64,000 nt of DNA from an uncultured Oceanospirillaceae bacterium (GTDB taxonomy: Bacteria > Pseudomonadota > Gammaproteobacteria > Pseudomonadales > Balneatricaceae): the NCBI GenBank assembly GCA_937136055.1, contig CAKZOD010000102.1, positions 55,283 to 119,282 of the forward strand, written 5' to 3'. The position numbers and the translations under genes are program-made. How positions within the stretch are numbered: the stretch's first letter is position 1; each line of letters starts with the position of its first letter. Under the pieces are notes generated by a model, which did no database searches, had not been told where the DNA came from, and was given only the letters and a program-made list of their open reading frames with translations. Shown here piece after piece: positions 46,311 through 54,290 of this stretch.

Positions 46311-47402
46311 ATGATAAAATACACATTTATATGCATATGCATTTTAATACTCAGTGCGTGTAAGCAATATACAACACAGTCTCAAAATACTTCTTGGGTT
46401 AAGAATCAATTATCAATCAGCCAAGCTTACGATGCATATTTGGGACAAAGTCAAAAGCGAACGGCTCAACCATCTTCTCTATCTCAAAGCTCATCGCAAA
46501 GTTTATGGAAGCTCAGTGCGAGCAAAATGCGCATGAATTTACAGTCGAAAAGACCTCGTGTAGCAACACAAATAACCAACTTCATAAATAATCCTCAGTT
46601 TGTAAAAAACTCCTCATATCGTGCTCAGCCTTACTTTCATTACGTTCTCAAAAGTGTTCTTGAAAAAGGACTTCCAGCAGAACTAGCACTGCTACCTTTT
46701 ATTGAAAGCGGCTACAACCAAATGGCAACATCAACAGCACATGCGGTGGGAGCTTGGCAATTTATAGAGAGCACAGGTAAGCAGTATGGGTTAAAAAACA
46801 ATCTTTGGTACGATGCACGCAGAGATATAATTGCCTCTACGCAAGCTGCTTTAACGCTACTTGATGATTTGAATAAGAATTTCAAAGGAGACTGGCTATT
46901 GGCGCTTGCTGCTTATAACTGCGGCAGTCAATGTGTTAAAAATGCAATCAAAAAGAATGAAAGGGCAGGAAAAGCAACAGATTTTTGGTCACTGCCTCTA
47001 CCTAGAGAAACACGACATTATGTTCCTAAATTTTTAGCGATTGCAACGGTAATTAAACACGCTGATCGGTTATCGATAACGTTAGCCCCTTTGTCTAACC
47101 AGCGTTATTTCTCTATTGTGAGGTTTAATGGCCGAGTAGACTTGCGTGAACTAGCGGTGACAAGTGGGATATCAACAGATAAGTTATTCAGCCTAAATGC
47201 TGGGTATAAACTAAAGCAGACGAATCCTAGTGGAACTCATCGCTTAATTATCCCAATATCCAAAGCGAATTCTCTCAAGCAAAACTTGGCTAAACTTGTA
47301 TCGAATAATCAAGTTTCTATTAAAGCAATGAATGCTAAGGCGACAAATAACTCAGTCATTGCACCGTTTCAAAGCACAAGTCAAAAACCTATTTCGCTTT
47401 GA
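46311..47402 (+). CDS. Lipoprotein lytic murein transglycosylase, MltD-like
   Basis: I choose the ATG at 46311 (363 residues) over 46269. It gives a short lipoprotein signal MIKYTFICICILILSAC with lipobox LSAC and has a GAG site upstream. The SLT family 1 catalytic domain spans about residues 95-255, with the catalytic glutamate at ~132 in LLPFIESGYN, then AVGAWQFIESTGKQYGL and LALAAYNCG. The C-terminal ~90 residues look like one weak, divergent LysM-type segment, fewer than in MltD. It cleaves glycan strands. It stands divergent from the T6SS operon, so it may open the cell wall for the secretion complex; this is inference from position. Confidence 0.88.
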   Translation: MIKYTFICICILILSACKQYTTQSQNTSWVKNQLSISQAYDAYLGQSQKRTAQPSSLSQSSSQSLWKLSASKMRMNLQSKRPRVATQITNFINNPQFVKNSSYRAQPYFHYVLKSVLEKGLPAELALLPFIESGYNQMATSTAHAVGAWQFIESTGKQYGLKNNLWYDARRDIIASTQAALTLLDDLNKNFKGDWLLALAAYNCGSQCVKNAIKKNERAGKATDFWSLPLPRETRHYVPKFLAIATVIKHADRLSITLAPLSNQRYFSIVRFNGRVDLRELAVTSGISTDKLFSLNAGYKLKQTNPSGTHRLIIPISKANSLKQNLAKLVSNNQVSIKAMNAKATNNSVIAPFQSTSQKPISL

Positions 47403-47470
47403 CGGCCTAGATATTCAAAGGTTTCTAGTAATAGCCTGACAATTAGCTATAGCTATTAATCCGGCTAGCT

Positions 47471-47710
47471 TTACTTAGGCTTAGGAAGATGCAACCACTG
47501 CGATATACGACGGGAAATAGCTTTTAAAGACCAAACCTTCTCTTTTTTCTTCTTTTCAGTCTCACGCTCTATTTTTTGTTGATGCTCTACGACCCTTTCT
47601 TGTTCGCCTATCGAAAGCTCTTCTTTTTCGATACACGCAAACACTCCCTGTGAGTCAATTACTGGGTCTTTTTTTCGAACATTCCTACCTGTGCTAACTT
47701 TTACTTCCAT
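47471..47710 (-). CDS. Small charged hypothetical protein, 79 residues
   Basis: ATG at 47710 has an AGGA ribosome site about 8 bases upstream. The ribosome-site region is doubled: a 14-base segment (TCTCAATCCTAAAG/A) repeats at 47712-47725 and 47726-47739. The protein is very rich in Lys and Glu, with a predicted helix or coiled coil around EQERVVEHQQKIERETEKKKKEK and a basic tail (ISRRISQWLHLPKPK). I do not recognise it. It is convergent with the transglycosylase gene and could be T6SS-linked, but nothing shows it. Confidence 0.5.
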   Translation of the reverse strand: MEVKVSTGRNVRKKDPVIDSQGVFACIEKEELSIGEQERVVEHQQKIERETEKKKKEKVWSLKAISRRISQWLHLPKPK

Positions 47711-47860
47711 ATCTCAATCCTAAAGTCTCAATCCTAAAATAGTTTAATACTCGATGTATCATTTTCAGCGCAGACCTTAGCAACAAAAAATAGTGAATTG
47801 AATATGAAAAATTAGTAGTTTGAGCAACATTAAGCAACAACTTACTCTATGTCTATGCTA

Positions 47861-48559
47861 TTAATGATTTCTTAGGGCGAACTCTACTGCTTTTAGGGCA
47901 TGTATTTCAGTTGTATCATAAAGGTGTGCCTGCGTATGCTCAGGCTTTATTAATAAAGAAATCTCAGTGCATCCTAAAATGACACCTTGAGCACCTTCTC
48001 GCACTAAGCTATCTATTATCTCTAAATAAATTCGGCGAGAGCTATCTGAAATAACTCCTCTGCAGAGTTCATTATAAATAATGTTATGTACTTGCTGTCT
48101 TTGTTCTTTATTAGGTGTTACCACATCTATTGCATATGTTTCAGATAACCGCCCTTTATAGAAGTCTTGTTCCATTGTAAAAGCCGTTCCTAGCAAACCA
48201 ACCTTTGTAACATTATTTTCTAGCAGCTTCTCAGCAGTAGCATCTGCAATATGAATTAGCGGGATATCTATTTCTTTAACAATTTGAGCTGCTACTTTAT
48301 GCATCGTATTAGTACAAATCACTAAACAGTCAGCGCCAGACGCTTGAATTGCATTGGCTGCTTTAGATAATATAGCTGCCGTTTCATCCCAATCGCCAGT
48401 GTGCTGAAGCTTTTCTATTTCTGCAAAATCTACACTGTGTAAAATAATTTTAGCACTATGCAAACCGCCAAGGTGTTGCTTTACATATTCATTAAGCATT
48501 TGATAATAAGTAGCTGTAGACTCCCAACTCATTCCGCCTAACATTCCAATCGTTTTCAT
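47861..48559 (-). CDS. Aspartate/glutamate racemase family protein
   Basis: A 232-residue PLP-independent racemase from the ATG at 48559 (chosen over a GTG two codons upstream because AGAGG sits 5 bases before it). The opening KTIGMLGGMSWESTATYYQMLN, the first catalytic cysteine in LVICTNTMH and the second in ILGCTEISLL are the family's two-cysteine active site. It resembles YgeA-type broad-specificity racemases (often acting on Asp, Glu or other amino acids). It lies 9 bases after the MFS gene in the same direction, so the two are co-transcribed. Confidence 0.9.
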   Translation of the reverse strand: MKTIGMLGGMSWESTATYYQMLNEYVKQHLGGLHSAKIILHSVDFAEIEKLQHTGDWDETAAILSKAANAIQASGADCLVICTNTMHKVAAQIVKEIDIPLIHIADATAEKLLENNVTKVGLLGTAFTMEQDFYKGRLSETYAIDVVTPNKEQRQQVHNIIYNELCRGVISDSSRRIYLEIIDSLVREGAQGVILGCTEISLLIKPEHTQAHLYDTTEIHALKAVEFALRNH

Positions 48560-48568
48560 TTGCACCTC

Positions 48569-49786
48569 TTAGTCAATAACACTGCTGATAGCAGGCTTTT
48601 GGGCGACCTCACTTGCAGCAGACACCTTCTCTTTCCAGCGATTCACGATTAATAAAGCTAACCCCGGTAAAAGTAGCCACATTGCTAACCAATTGCTGTT
48701 TTCCCAACCCATGTTATGAAACAACCAGCCGGCACTAAAAGCGCCTATCGCATTTAAAAATGCCACTGCTGACTCGTTAATTCCCTGCATTTTATGAGCA
48801 TCACCCGGTAGCGTTGCTACAAGCGCACTGCCACCTACATAGAGCATATTCCACCCCAGCCCTATACCAATCAAAGCGAGCAAAATACCATAATAATTAT
48901 TCACATAAATTGCGATTAACATAGAAACCAACATAGCGATATAACCACCAAATATGACTTTTTGTGTACCAATTGCTGAAATTATCCGGCCCATAAATAG
49001 TGAGGGTACAAACATCGATATCACATGGCACTGAATAACAAACATAATTGACCCAAAGGGCACTCCCATCTGATTCATCTTCAATGAAGACTGCATCATC
49101 AATAGCGCCATGATCATATACCCAAAACCCGATGCATAAATTGCGACAAAGAGTAGCAGTGGTAACCGCTCTTTGTTATTGCTTTGCACGTGATTCTCAA
49201 GCTGCGATTTCACCCTATCATTAACTGATTGATCACTGGGTATAAACAGAATAATTAGCATCACTAAAAATGCTAGCGCGACAAAACTCAGATAACTTGC
49301 ACTAAACGGGAAAGTTTCAAAAACCAAACGACTATGTTGTGCTATTTGCGGACCAATAAAAGCAGCAGCCACTCCGCCCAGTGTAACTAGTGATAGTGCT
49401 TTTGCTTTACGTTTATCATCTAACCCATCGGTTGCGGCAAAACGAAAGTAAGCAAAGGCACTAATCGATACACCAAAAAAAATATGAGCGAGTAAATTCA
49501 CATAAAATGAATGCCAATAAATAGATAGTGCTCCTAACACTCCGCCTAATCCCAAAGCCATTGCTCCCATCAAAAATACAGGCTTACGACCAAAGCGTTT
49601 CATTGACATAGACAGCAAGTACGAGCAAAAAATAACCGCTGCAAATTGAATTCCATAAGGTAATGTAGCCCACTGTGGGAGAGGCGTCAGTGCCTTGCCT
49701 ACAATAGGAGAAATAGAGACAGCAACAACAGCACTAGTCAGTGATAACCCTTGGGCTATCGAATAAAAGATGGTTTGGCTACGCAT
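48569..49786 (-). CDS. MFS transporter co-transcribed with the racemase
   Basis: A 405-residue, about twelve-helix MFS protein. It shares subfamily features with the transporter at 17218-18393: SMKRFGRKPVFLMG in the 2-3 loop, FAYFRFAATDGLDDKRKAKALSLVTLGGVAAAFIGP, and QCHVISMFVPSLFMGRII. It sits between alaX upstream (61 bases) and the racemase downstream (9 bases). The context suggests transport of an amino acid or amino acid-like compound; direction and substrate cannot be read. Confidence 0.88.
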   Translation of the reverse strand: MRSQTIFYSIAQGLSLTSAVVAVSISPIVGKALTPLPQWATLPYGIQFAAVIFCSYLLSMSMKRFGRKPVFLMGAMALGLGGVLGALSIYWHSFYVNLLAHIFFGVSISAFAYFRFAATDGLDDKRKAKALSLVTLGGVAAAFIGPQIAQHSRLVFETFPFSASYLSFVALAFLVMLIILFIPSDQSVNDRVKSQLENHVQSNNKERLPLLLFVAIYASGFGYMIMALLMMQSSLKMNQMGVPFGSIMFVIQCHVISMFVPSLFMGRIISAIGTQKVIFGGYIAMLVSMLIAIYVNNYYGILLALIGIGLGWNMLYVGGSALVATLPGDAHKMQGINESAVAFLNAIGAFSAGWLFHNMGWENSNWLAMWLLLPGLALLIVNRWKEKVSAASEVAQKPAISSVID

Positions 49787-49847
49787 ACTTGGTTTACCTA
49801 AATATAAAAAGAAGACAGTGAAACCTTAAAAATATTTACCCATCAAA

Positions 49848-50558
49848 CTAAGGATTCACTAGACTCAAATGAATACGACGATTACGCTTCCCTTTATTCT
49901 CAATCTTATTGATCAATAGCTCACCAATTTCCAATGTGTTTTTAACATGCGTGCCACCGCAAGGTTGCAGGTCTACGCCTTGAATATTGATTAGGCGAAC
50001 ATTTCCACAGCCTTTTGGAGGCTGCACTGATAATGTGCGTACTAAGCTTGGGTTTTCAGATAATGCTTGCTCACTAATAAATTGTTTTTCAACGGGGTGT
50101 TGCGCTTTTACTAATTCATTTAAGCGATCAGTTAATGTTTGTTTATCAACACTATGATCACCTAAATCAAAATCTAGTCGGCTTTTTAGCTCACCGACAG
50201 ATCCGCCTGTCACGCCTCTAGGGATCAATGAACACAATATGTGCATTGCACTGTGCATACGCATTAATCGATGACGCCTTTGCCAGTTGAGCGTTAGATC
50301 AACCTTGTCCCCAACTTTCAAATTATGCTCTAGCGGCTCCACTTGATGAATAATTTCACCTGCAATGCTACCTTTTCGTGTATCAACAATTTGTAACTTT
50401 TGATTAGCACAAATTAACTCTCCAATATCTCCAGGCTGGCCACCACCTAAAGGATAAAAGATCGTTGCTTCAAATGTTAACCATTGCCCATCAACAGCTG
50501 TTATTTGAGTTTGCAATTGCTGCAAATAAGGCTCTTCATTAAAAATAGCATTAGTCAT
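49848..50558 (-). CDS. Alanyl-tRNA editing protein (AlaX family)
   Basis: A 236-residue free-standing homologue of the AlaRS editing domain. All four zinc/editing residues are present: H102 and H106 in RMHSAMHIL, C200 and H204 in CGGTHV. The N-terminal block FYPLGGGQPGDIG is also conserved. It deacylates tRNA-Ala mischarged with serine or glycine. The AlaX-M/L type has the N-terminal beta barrel, which is present here. ATG at 50558 has an AGGTGA site. It is divergent from the MocR regulator and heads the unit with the MFS and racemase genes. Confidence 0.92.
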   Translation of the reverse strand: MTNAIFNEEPYLQQLQTQITAVDGQWLTFEATIFYPLGGGQPGDIGELICANQKLQIVDTRKGSIAGEIIHQVEPLEHNLKVGDKVDLTLNWQRRHRLMRMHSAMHILCSLIPRGVTGGSVGELKSRLDFDLGDHSVDKQTLTDRLNELVKAQHPVEKQFISEQALSENPSLVRTLSVQPPKGCGNVRLINIQGVDLQPCGGTHVKNTLEIGELLINKIENKGKRNRRIHLSLVNP

Positions 50559-50624
50559 ATATTCACCTGCGTTTTATTTTTATTGAACTGCTAATCCTTC
50601 ACATAAGAACTTAGCGATAAAGCA

Positions 50625-50653
50625 TTGAAATCAAGTGTTGCACAAGATATTGT
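50625..50653 (+). promoter_or_regulatory. Promoter of the MocR-type regulator
   Basis: TTGAAA (50625-50630) and TATTGT (50648-50653) are separated by 17 bases. The predicted transcription start lies near 50660, only about 15 bases before the ATG at 50675, with no Shine-Dalgarno sequence in between. Confidence 0.5.
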
Positions 50654-50700
50654 ATGACTCAATTTATTTATTGCATGACATACAATATGTGGTTACCACA
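50647..50700. promoter_or_regulatory. Cluster of three half-sites, probable MocR operator
   Basis: TATTGTATGAC (50648-50658) and TATTGCATGAC (50669-50679) are direct repeats 21 bases apart, differing at one base. CATACAATAT (50679-50688) is the exact inverse of ATATTGTATG (50647-50656). The sites cover the -10 and the start region of the regulator. Next to them is a 13-base palindrome TGTGGTTACCACA (50688-50700). Direct repeats two turns apart are a known MocR operator layout, so autorepression is likely. Confidence 0.6.
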
Positions 50701-52021
50701 ACAAACAGATAAAAAGCACGGCGTAAACAGCTTAGTGACTGCAATTGAAAAAGCGATTTTCTCACAACACTTAAAGATTGGTGAGCGTTTACCTCCTCAG
50801 CGCATCCTTGCATATAAACTCAACGTAAACCCAACCACGGTCTCTAGAGCGTACCAGCGCGCTGCTCAAAAAGGTTTAGTAGGCGGCCAAATAGGCCGTG
50901 GCACTTATGTTTTAGCGCAGAGTAACGCAGCATTATTCTCACAAGTGTTATCCGAGCGCGAAGAGGGCGTAATTGATTTATCAATCAATAAGCTGCCTTG
51001 TGATGACACTATTCTTGCGATCAATAAAGCCGTAGAGCATGCTAATTATTACCGCGATACAGCGCAGTATTACGAATATATCGATCAAGCTTTAATCGCG
51101 CGATACCAACTTGCTGTTGCACAATGGCTAGAACGTTCAAGAGATATTCATTTTCAAAGTGAGCAAATTCTCGCTATTCCTAGCTGTCAATATGCCATCC
51201 ACTTCATTTTCAAACAATGCCTCACCCCTGGTGCCGTTATCATTGTTGAGCAGTTCACAGCTCCTGGAATTATTGCTGCAGCAAAAGAATACGGCCTTCG
51301 TCTATTCACTTGTAAATGCGACGATCAAGGCTTGATTCCTGAATCACTCGATTCAATCATCACACAGACCAACGCCAAGCTGTTAATTACTATTCCTTCA
51401 AATCAATCACCTATGGGCACAACACTCTCCACACAAAGGCGTCAAGCCCTTGCTAAAGTTATTGTTAAACGGGATTTATTGACAATCGAAGAAGATATTT
51501 ATGGTATGTTCGCAACACCTTCACCACTGGCAAAATATGCCCCTCAGCATACTTTACTCGTCTCTGGTTTTAGCAAATGCTTAAGTGGTGGGCACAAAGT
51601 TTCATTCATCGCCACTGCCCACCCTGTACTCAAGAAATTGCAAAATAACATCATTGAAACTTTGTGGTTAATATCAAGCAGCAGCGCAAGTCACATTGTG
51701 ACAGCCCTTGAGCATCAGTTTATTGAGCAAGCTATTGCACACGTTAACAAAAATAACATCAGAAAAAACCGCTTAATTAACAGCATTATGAGCTTATCAG
51801 TGACGCATACAAACCCTCATCACTGGCTACCCTGCTCGCACAGTTTTGTGCAGCAAGCTGCAGATCACGGCATAAAATTAGCACATCAAGAAAACTTTGC
51901 TGTGACACAAGATCAGCTGCCATTGCAACACTACCGTTTGAGTGTTCACAGTGTAAGTGAGGAGCACCTTAAAAGTGCAGCAATGACTCTAGCCAAACTC
52001 AGGAACACACAGGACAGTTAA
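50675..52021 (+). CDS. MocR-type (GntR/aminotransferase) PLP-dependent regulator
   Basis: A 448-residue fusion of an N-terminal GntR winged helix (residues ~15-80, with IGERLPPQRILAYKLNVNPTTVSRAYQRAAQKGLVGGQIGRGTYV) and a class I aminotransferase-like domain. The PLP lysine is in LLVSGFSKCLSGG. Such regulators use PLP, often with an amino acid, as effector. The open frame runs back to an ATG at 50654, but that lies in the promoter/operator, and family members begin a few residues before the WLPQ motif. I therefore start at 50675; 50687 is also possible. It is divergent from alaX, so the alaX-MFS-racemase unit is the probable target. Its end overlaps convergent norR by 4 bases. Confidence 0.9.
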   Translation: MTYNMWLPQQTDKKHGVNSLVTAIEKAIFSQHLKIGERLPPQRILAYKLNVNPTTVSRAYQRAAQKGLVGGQIGRGTYVLAQSNAALFSQVLSEREEGVIDLSINKLPCDDTILAINKAVEHANYYRDTAQYYEYIDQALIARYQLAVAQWLERSRDIHFQSEQILAIPSCQYAIHFIFKQCLTPGAVIIVEQFTAPGIIAAAKEYGLRLFTCKCDDQGLIPESLDSIITQTNAKLLITIPSNQSPMGTTLSTQRRQALAKVIVKRDLLTIEEDIYGMFATPSPLAKYAPQHTLLVSGFSKCLSGGHKVSFIATAHPVLKKLQNNIIETLWLISSSSASHIVTALEHQFIEQAIAHVNKNNIRKNRLINSIMSLSVTHTNPHHWLPCSHSFVQQAADHGIKLAHQENFAVTQDQLPLQHYRLSVHSVSEEHLKSAAMTLAKLRNTQDS

Positions 52022-53709
52022 GAAAGCGTTTTGATGACCTTTATATCCAGTCGCTTAGCTAAGCGGCTAAGATTTGCGCGATCTAATTGTAAACTGCGCG
52101 CCGCTTTGGCCCAGTTTCCTTGGTTTTTCTCAATTGCTTTTATTATTCTTTGGCGTTGAAACTGATCAGTCAATTGCTTCAAAGACAGACTATCAAGCTC
52201 ATCATTTTCAGCGGTCGCTTTATAAAGCTCAGAAGATACATCATCAGGGCAGGATTCGAAGGATTGAAGAGATGGCGCAAGATGTAGTCCCATCTCATTG
52301 CTTAATTCGCTACAATCTTCGATATCAATGACCACCATATTTACACTTTTACGCTCATCCTCAGCTGATTGAAAATCACTGCCAATCGCATTGGCAGGCA
52401 GCGATTCAAAACGTCGAGCCTTTGCTTTTAATGCGCTTCTATTAACCAGGTGCTCTAGCTCTCGAACATTACCCGGCCAGCTATAACGCTCAAAGGCCAC
52501 CAGCAATATCGAAGATATTTTCAACTGGCTTAACCCAAGCTTGCGGCGCATTTGCTCAGCAAAGTAACCAGCCAGTAGAGGCACATCTCCATGGCGCTCA
52601 CGCAAACTTGGCATCGCAATTGGAAAAGCACTTAAGCGATGGTACAAATCTGCTCTAAATCTTCCAGCTGCAACTTCTGCGGGTAGATCTCGATTTGTTG
52701 CAGCTACTACTCTCACATTTACCTGCTTAACACTATCTTGCCCTACAGGTTGAATCTCATTTGATTGGAGAGCCCTAAGCAGCTTACTTTGAGCATTTAA
52801 AGGTAGCTCCCCTATTTCGTCTAAAAACAAAGTGCCTTTATCGGCAAGCGCAAATTTACCCGTTCGATCTTTTTCAGCACCGGTAAACGCGCCGCGTACA
52901 TGCCCAAACAACTCACTTTCTATCAAATTTTCTGGTAATGCCGCGCAATTTACATACACTAAAGGCGCCTCACTTCTACTAGAATGGCGATGCAACATTC
53001 TAGCCGCTAGCTCTTTACCTACACCGGTTTCACCTGAAATTAACACCGTAAAATCAGAAGCTGCTACTATTTCTATATTTCGAGACAGTTTTTTCATACT
53101 GTCACTTTCACCAATTAACTCACCGCCATCGCGCAATAAAGCTTCCTTGGTTAAAGCACTTACTACTTGCTGTGAATGGCTAGCAACTTGCTCGAGACGC
53201 TCAATCATCAGCGCAGTATTTAAACTCGCAGCCGCTAATGCCGCCACTATTTCTAAGGTGCGCTTTGGTATGTCATCAAATGTGCCTGCGATTAAGCTAT
53301 CAAGGGTCAGCACCCCCAATAAGCGGTCCTCAAAATACAGGGGGAGCCCCATGCACGCATGAACAGGCAAGTCTCCTTCGCGGTCGATTAACAATCCATC
53401 ATAGGGGTCTGCAAGCTCACTATCACTTGCAAAGCGCACCGCATTGCGGGATTGACAAATTTGTTCAAAGCGCGGGTGATCACACAATAAAAAGCGGCGT
53501 CCCAAAGTATCCCGGCTTAACCCCTGCAGCGCGATTGGTTTGAGTAAATCTCGATGGAAAGATAGCAGTGCTACAGCATCACAAGGGATTGTTTTTCTGA
53601 CGGTATCTAGTAATCGATCATAGCGTGTTTTAACACATAAGCTCGCCGTTAAATCTGTCGCTAACTCAATTAATGCAGTGGTTGTAATTTCATTCATCGG
53701 TTTGCTCAA
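52018..53709 (-). CDS. norR: Nitric oxide-sensing sigma-54 activator NorR
   Basis: A 563-residue enhancer-binding protein. The N-terminal GAF domain (~15-175), where NorR binds a mono-nuclear iron that reacts with NO, contains CDHPRFEQICQSRNAVRFASDSELADPYDGLL. The AAA+ domain has Walker A GETGVGKE (~228), a canonical GAFTGA loop (~274) and LFLDEIGELP. The C-terminus has a Fis-type helix-turn-helix (NWAKAARSLQLDRANLSRLAKRL). It is divergent from a unit containing hmp, with three GT-N7-AC sites and a sigma-54 promoter between them. This is about 45 residues longer than E. coli NorR because of a ~100-residue linker before the HTH. Confidence 0.95.
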   Translation of the reverse strand: MSKPMNEITTTALIELATDLTASLCVKTRYDRLLDTVRKTIPCDAVALLSFHRDLLKPIALQGLSRDTLGRRFLLCDHPRFEQICQSRNAVRFASDSELADPYDGLLIDREGDLPVHACMGLPLYFEDRLLGVLTLDSLIAGTFDDIPKRTLEIVAALAAASLNTALMIERLEQVASHSQQVVSALTKEALLRDGGELIGESDSMKKLSRNIEIVAASDFTVLISGETGVGKELAARMLHRHSSRSEAPLVYVNCAALPENLIESELFGHVRGAFTGAEKDRTGKFALADKGTLFLDEIGELPLNAQSKLLRALQSNEIQPVGQDSVKQVNVRVVAATNRDLPAEVAAGRFRADLYHRLSAFPIAMPSLRERHGDVPLLAGYFAEQMRRKLGLSQLKISSILLVAFERYSWPGNVRELEHLVNRSALKAKARRFESLPANAIGSDFQSAEDERKSVNMVVIDIEDCSELSNEMGLHLAPSLQSFESCPDDVSSELYKATAENDELDSLSLKQLTDQFQRQRIIKAIEKNQGNWAKAARSLQLDRANLSRLAKRLDIKVIKTLS

Positions 53710-53754
53710 AGCTGTTATCTACAAAAGGCTATATGGCGCACAACAAAACACTGT

Positions 53755-53809
53755 GTCATTTTGACTATTAAAAGTAATTTCAACAACTAATTTTTATAGT
53801 CAATTTAAC
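53755..53809. promoter_or_regulatory. Three NorR-type enhancer sites
   Basis: Three GT-N7-AC elements: GTCATTTTGAC (53755-53765), GTAATTTCAAC (53774-53784) and GTCAATTTAAC (53799-53809). The E. coli norR-norVW region also has three sites of the GT-N7-AC type, needed for a NorR hexamer. They lie 65-120 bases upstream of the sigma-54 promoter. Confidence 0.7.
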
Positions 53810-53873
53810 AACAATATCAACAGCATACTACCGTTAATATTTAAATACTTGTTTTTATTATCTTTAATTTTTT

Positions 53874-53889
53874 TGGCACTGCATTTGCT
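53874..53889 (+). promoter_or_regulatory. Sigma-54 promoter of the small membrane protein-hmp operon
   Basis: TGGCAC (53874-53879), five bases, then TTGCT (53885-53889): GG and GC are spaced by exactly 10 bases, matching the consensus TGGCAC-N5-TTGCW. Transcription should start near 53900. Confidence 0.85.
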
Positions 53890-53912
53890 ATTAGTCAGTC
53901 GTGAGCAAGAAA

Positions 53913-53926
53913 TTGATCTAAGTCAA
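53913..53926. promoter_or_regulatory. FNR/DNR-like box
   Basis: TTGAT-CTAA-GTCAA matches the FNR/DNR dyad TTGAT-N4-ATCAA with one change; the GTCAA half is common in denitrification-type DNR boxes. It lies just downstream of the sigma-54 start. It could repress that transcript or serve a second promoter, adding oxygen or NO control. Confidence 0.5.
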
Positions 53927-54027
53927 AATTTAGCGCTTATACAAATCACAATATTTAAAACAGAGATTAGCAAAGAAAGTATCACTCAGCGCATTATCCG
54001 AGTTGATACGCACTTGAGGTAATAATT

Positions 54028-54276
54028 ATGTCCGTAAAAGTAACTGACAACAGACAAACCTTAAAACGCCAACAATCTTTAGGTAATTGCATACTACTGA
54101 TTACTGCAATCTGGGCAATCGCTGCTATCAGTATTGCTTTCATCTTTGAGCATAACTTTAGCTTAGCTTGGCAGATTGCAGCACATATCAGCATTATTGT
54201 GTGCTCTGTCACACTGAAAATCGGCTATTTATTGCGTAGCTTTGCACTCAAAAATCTCGGCCTTAATAATTTTTAA
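54028..54276 (+). CDS. Small two-helix membrane protein upstream of hmp
   Basis: An 82-residue protein with a basic N-terminus (TDNRQTLKRQQS) and two transmembrane helices (residues ~19-41 and ~47-70). ATG at 54028 has a GAGGT site. It ends 14 bases before hmp, so both are read from the NorR/sigma-54 promoter. I do not recognise the family by name. Its position implies a role in NO stress at the membrane, which is inference. Confidence 0.75.
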   Translation: MSVKVTDNRQTLKRQQSLGNCILLITAIWAIAAISIAFIFEHNFSLAWQIAAHISIIVCSVTLKIGYLLRSFALKNLGLNNF

Positions 54277-54290
54277 CCATTGGAAAAACC

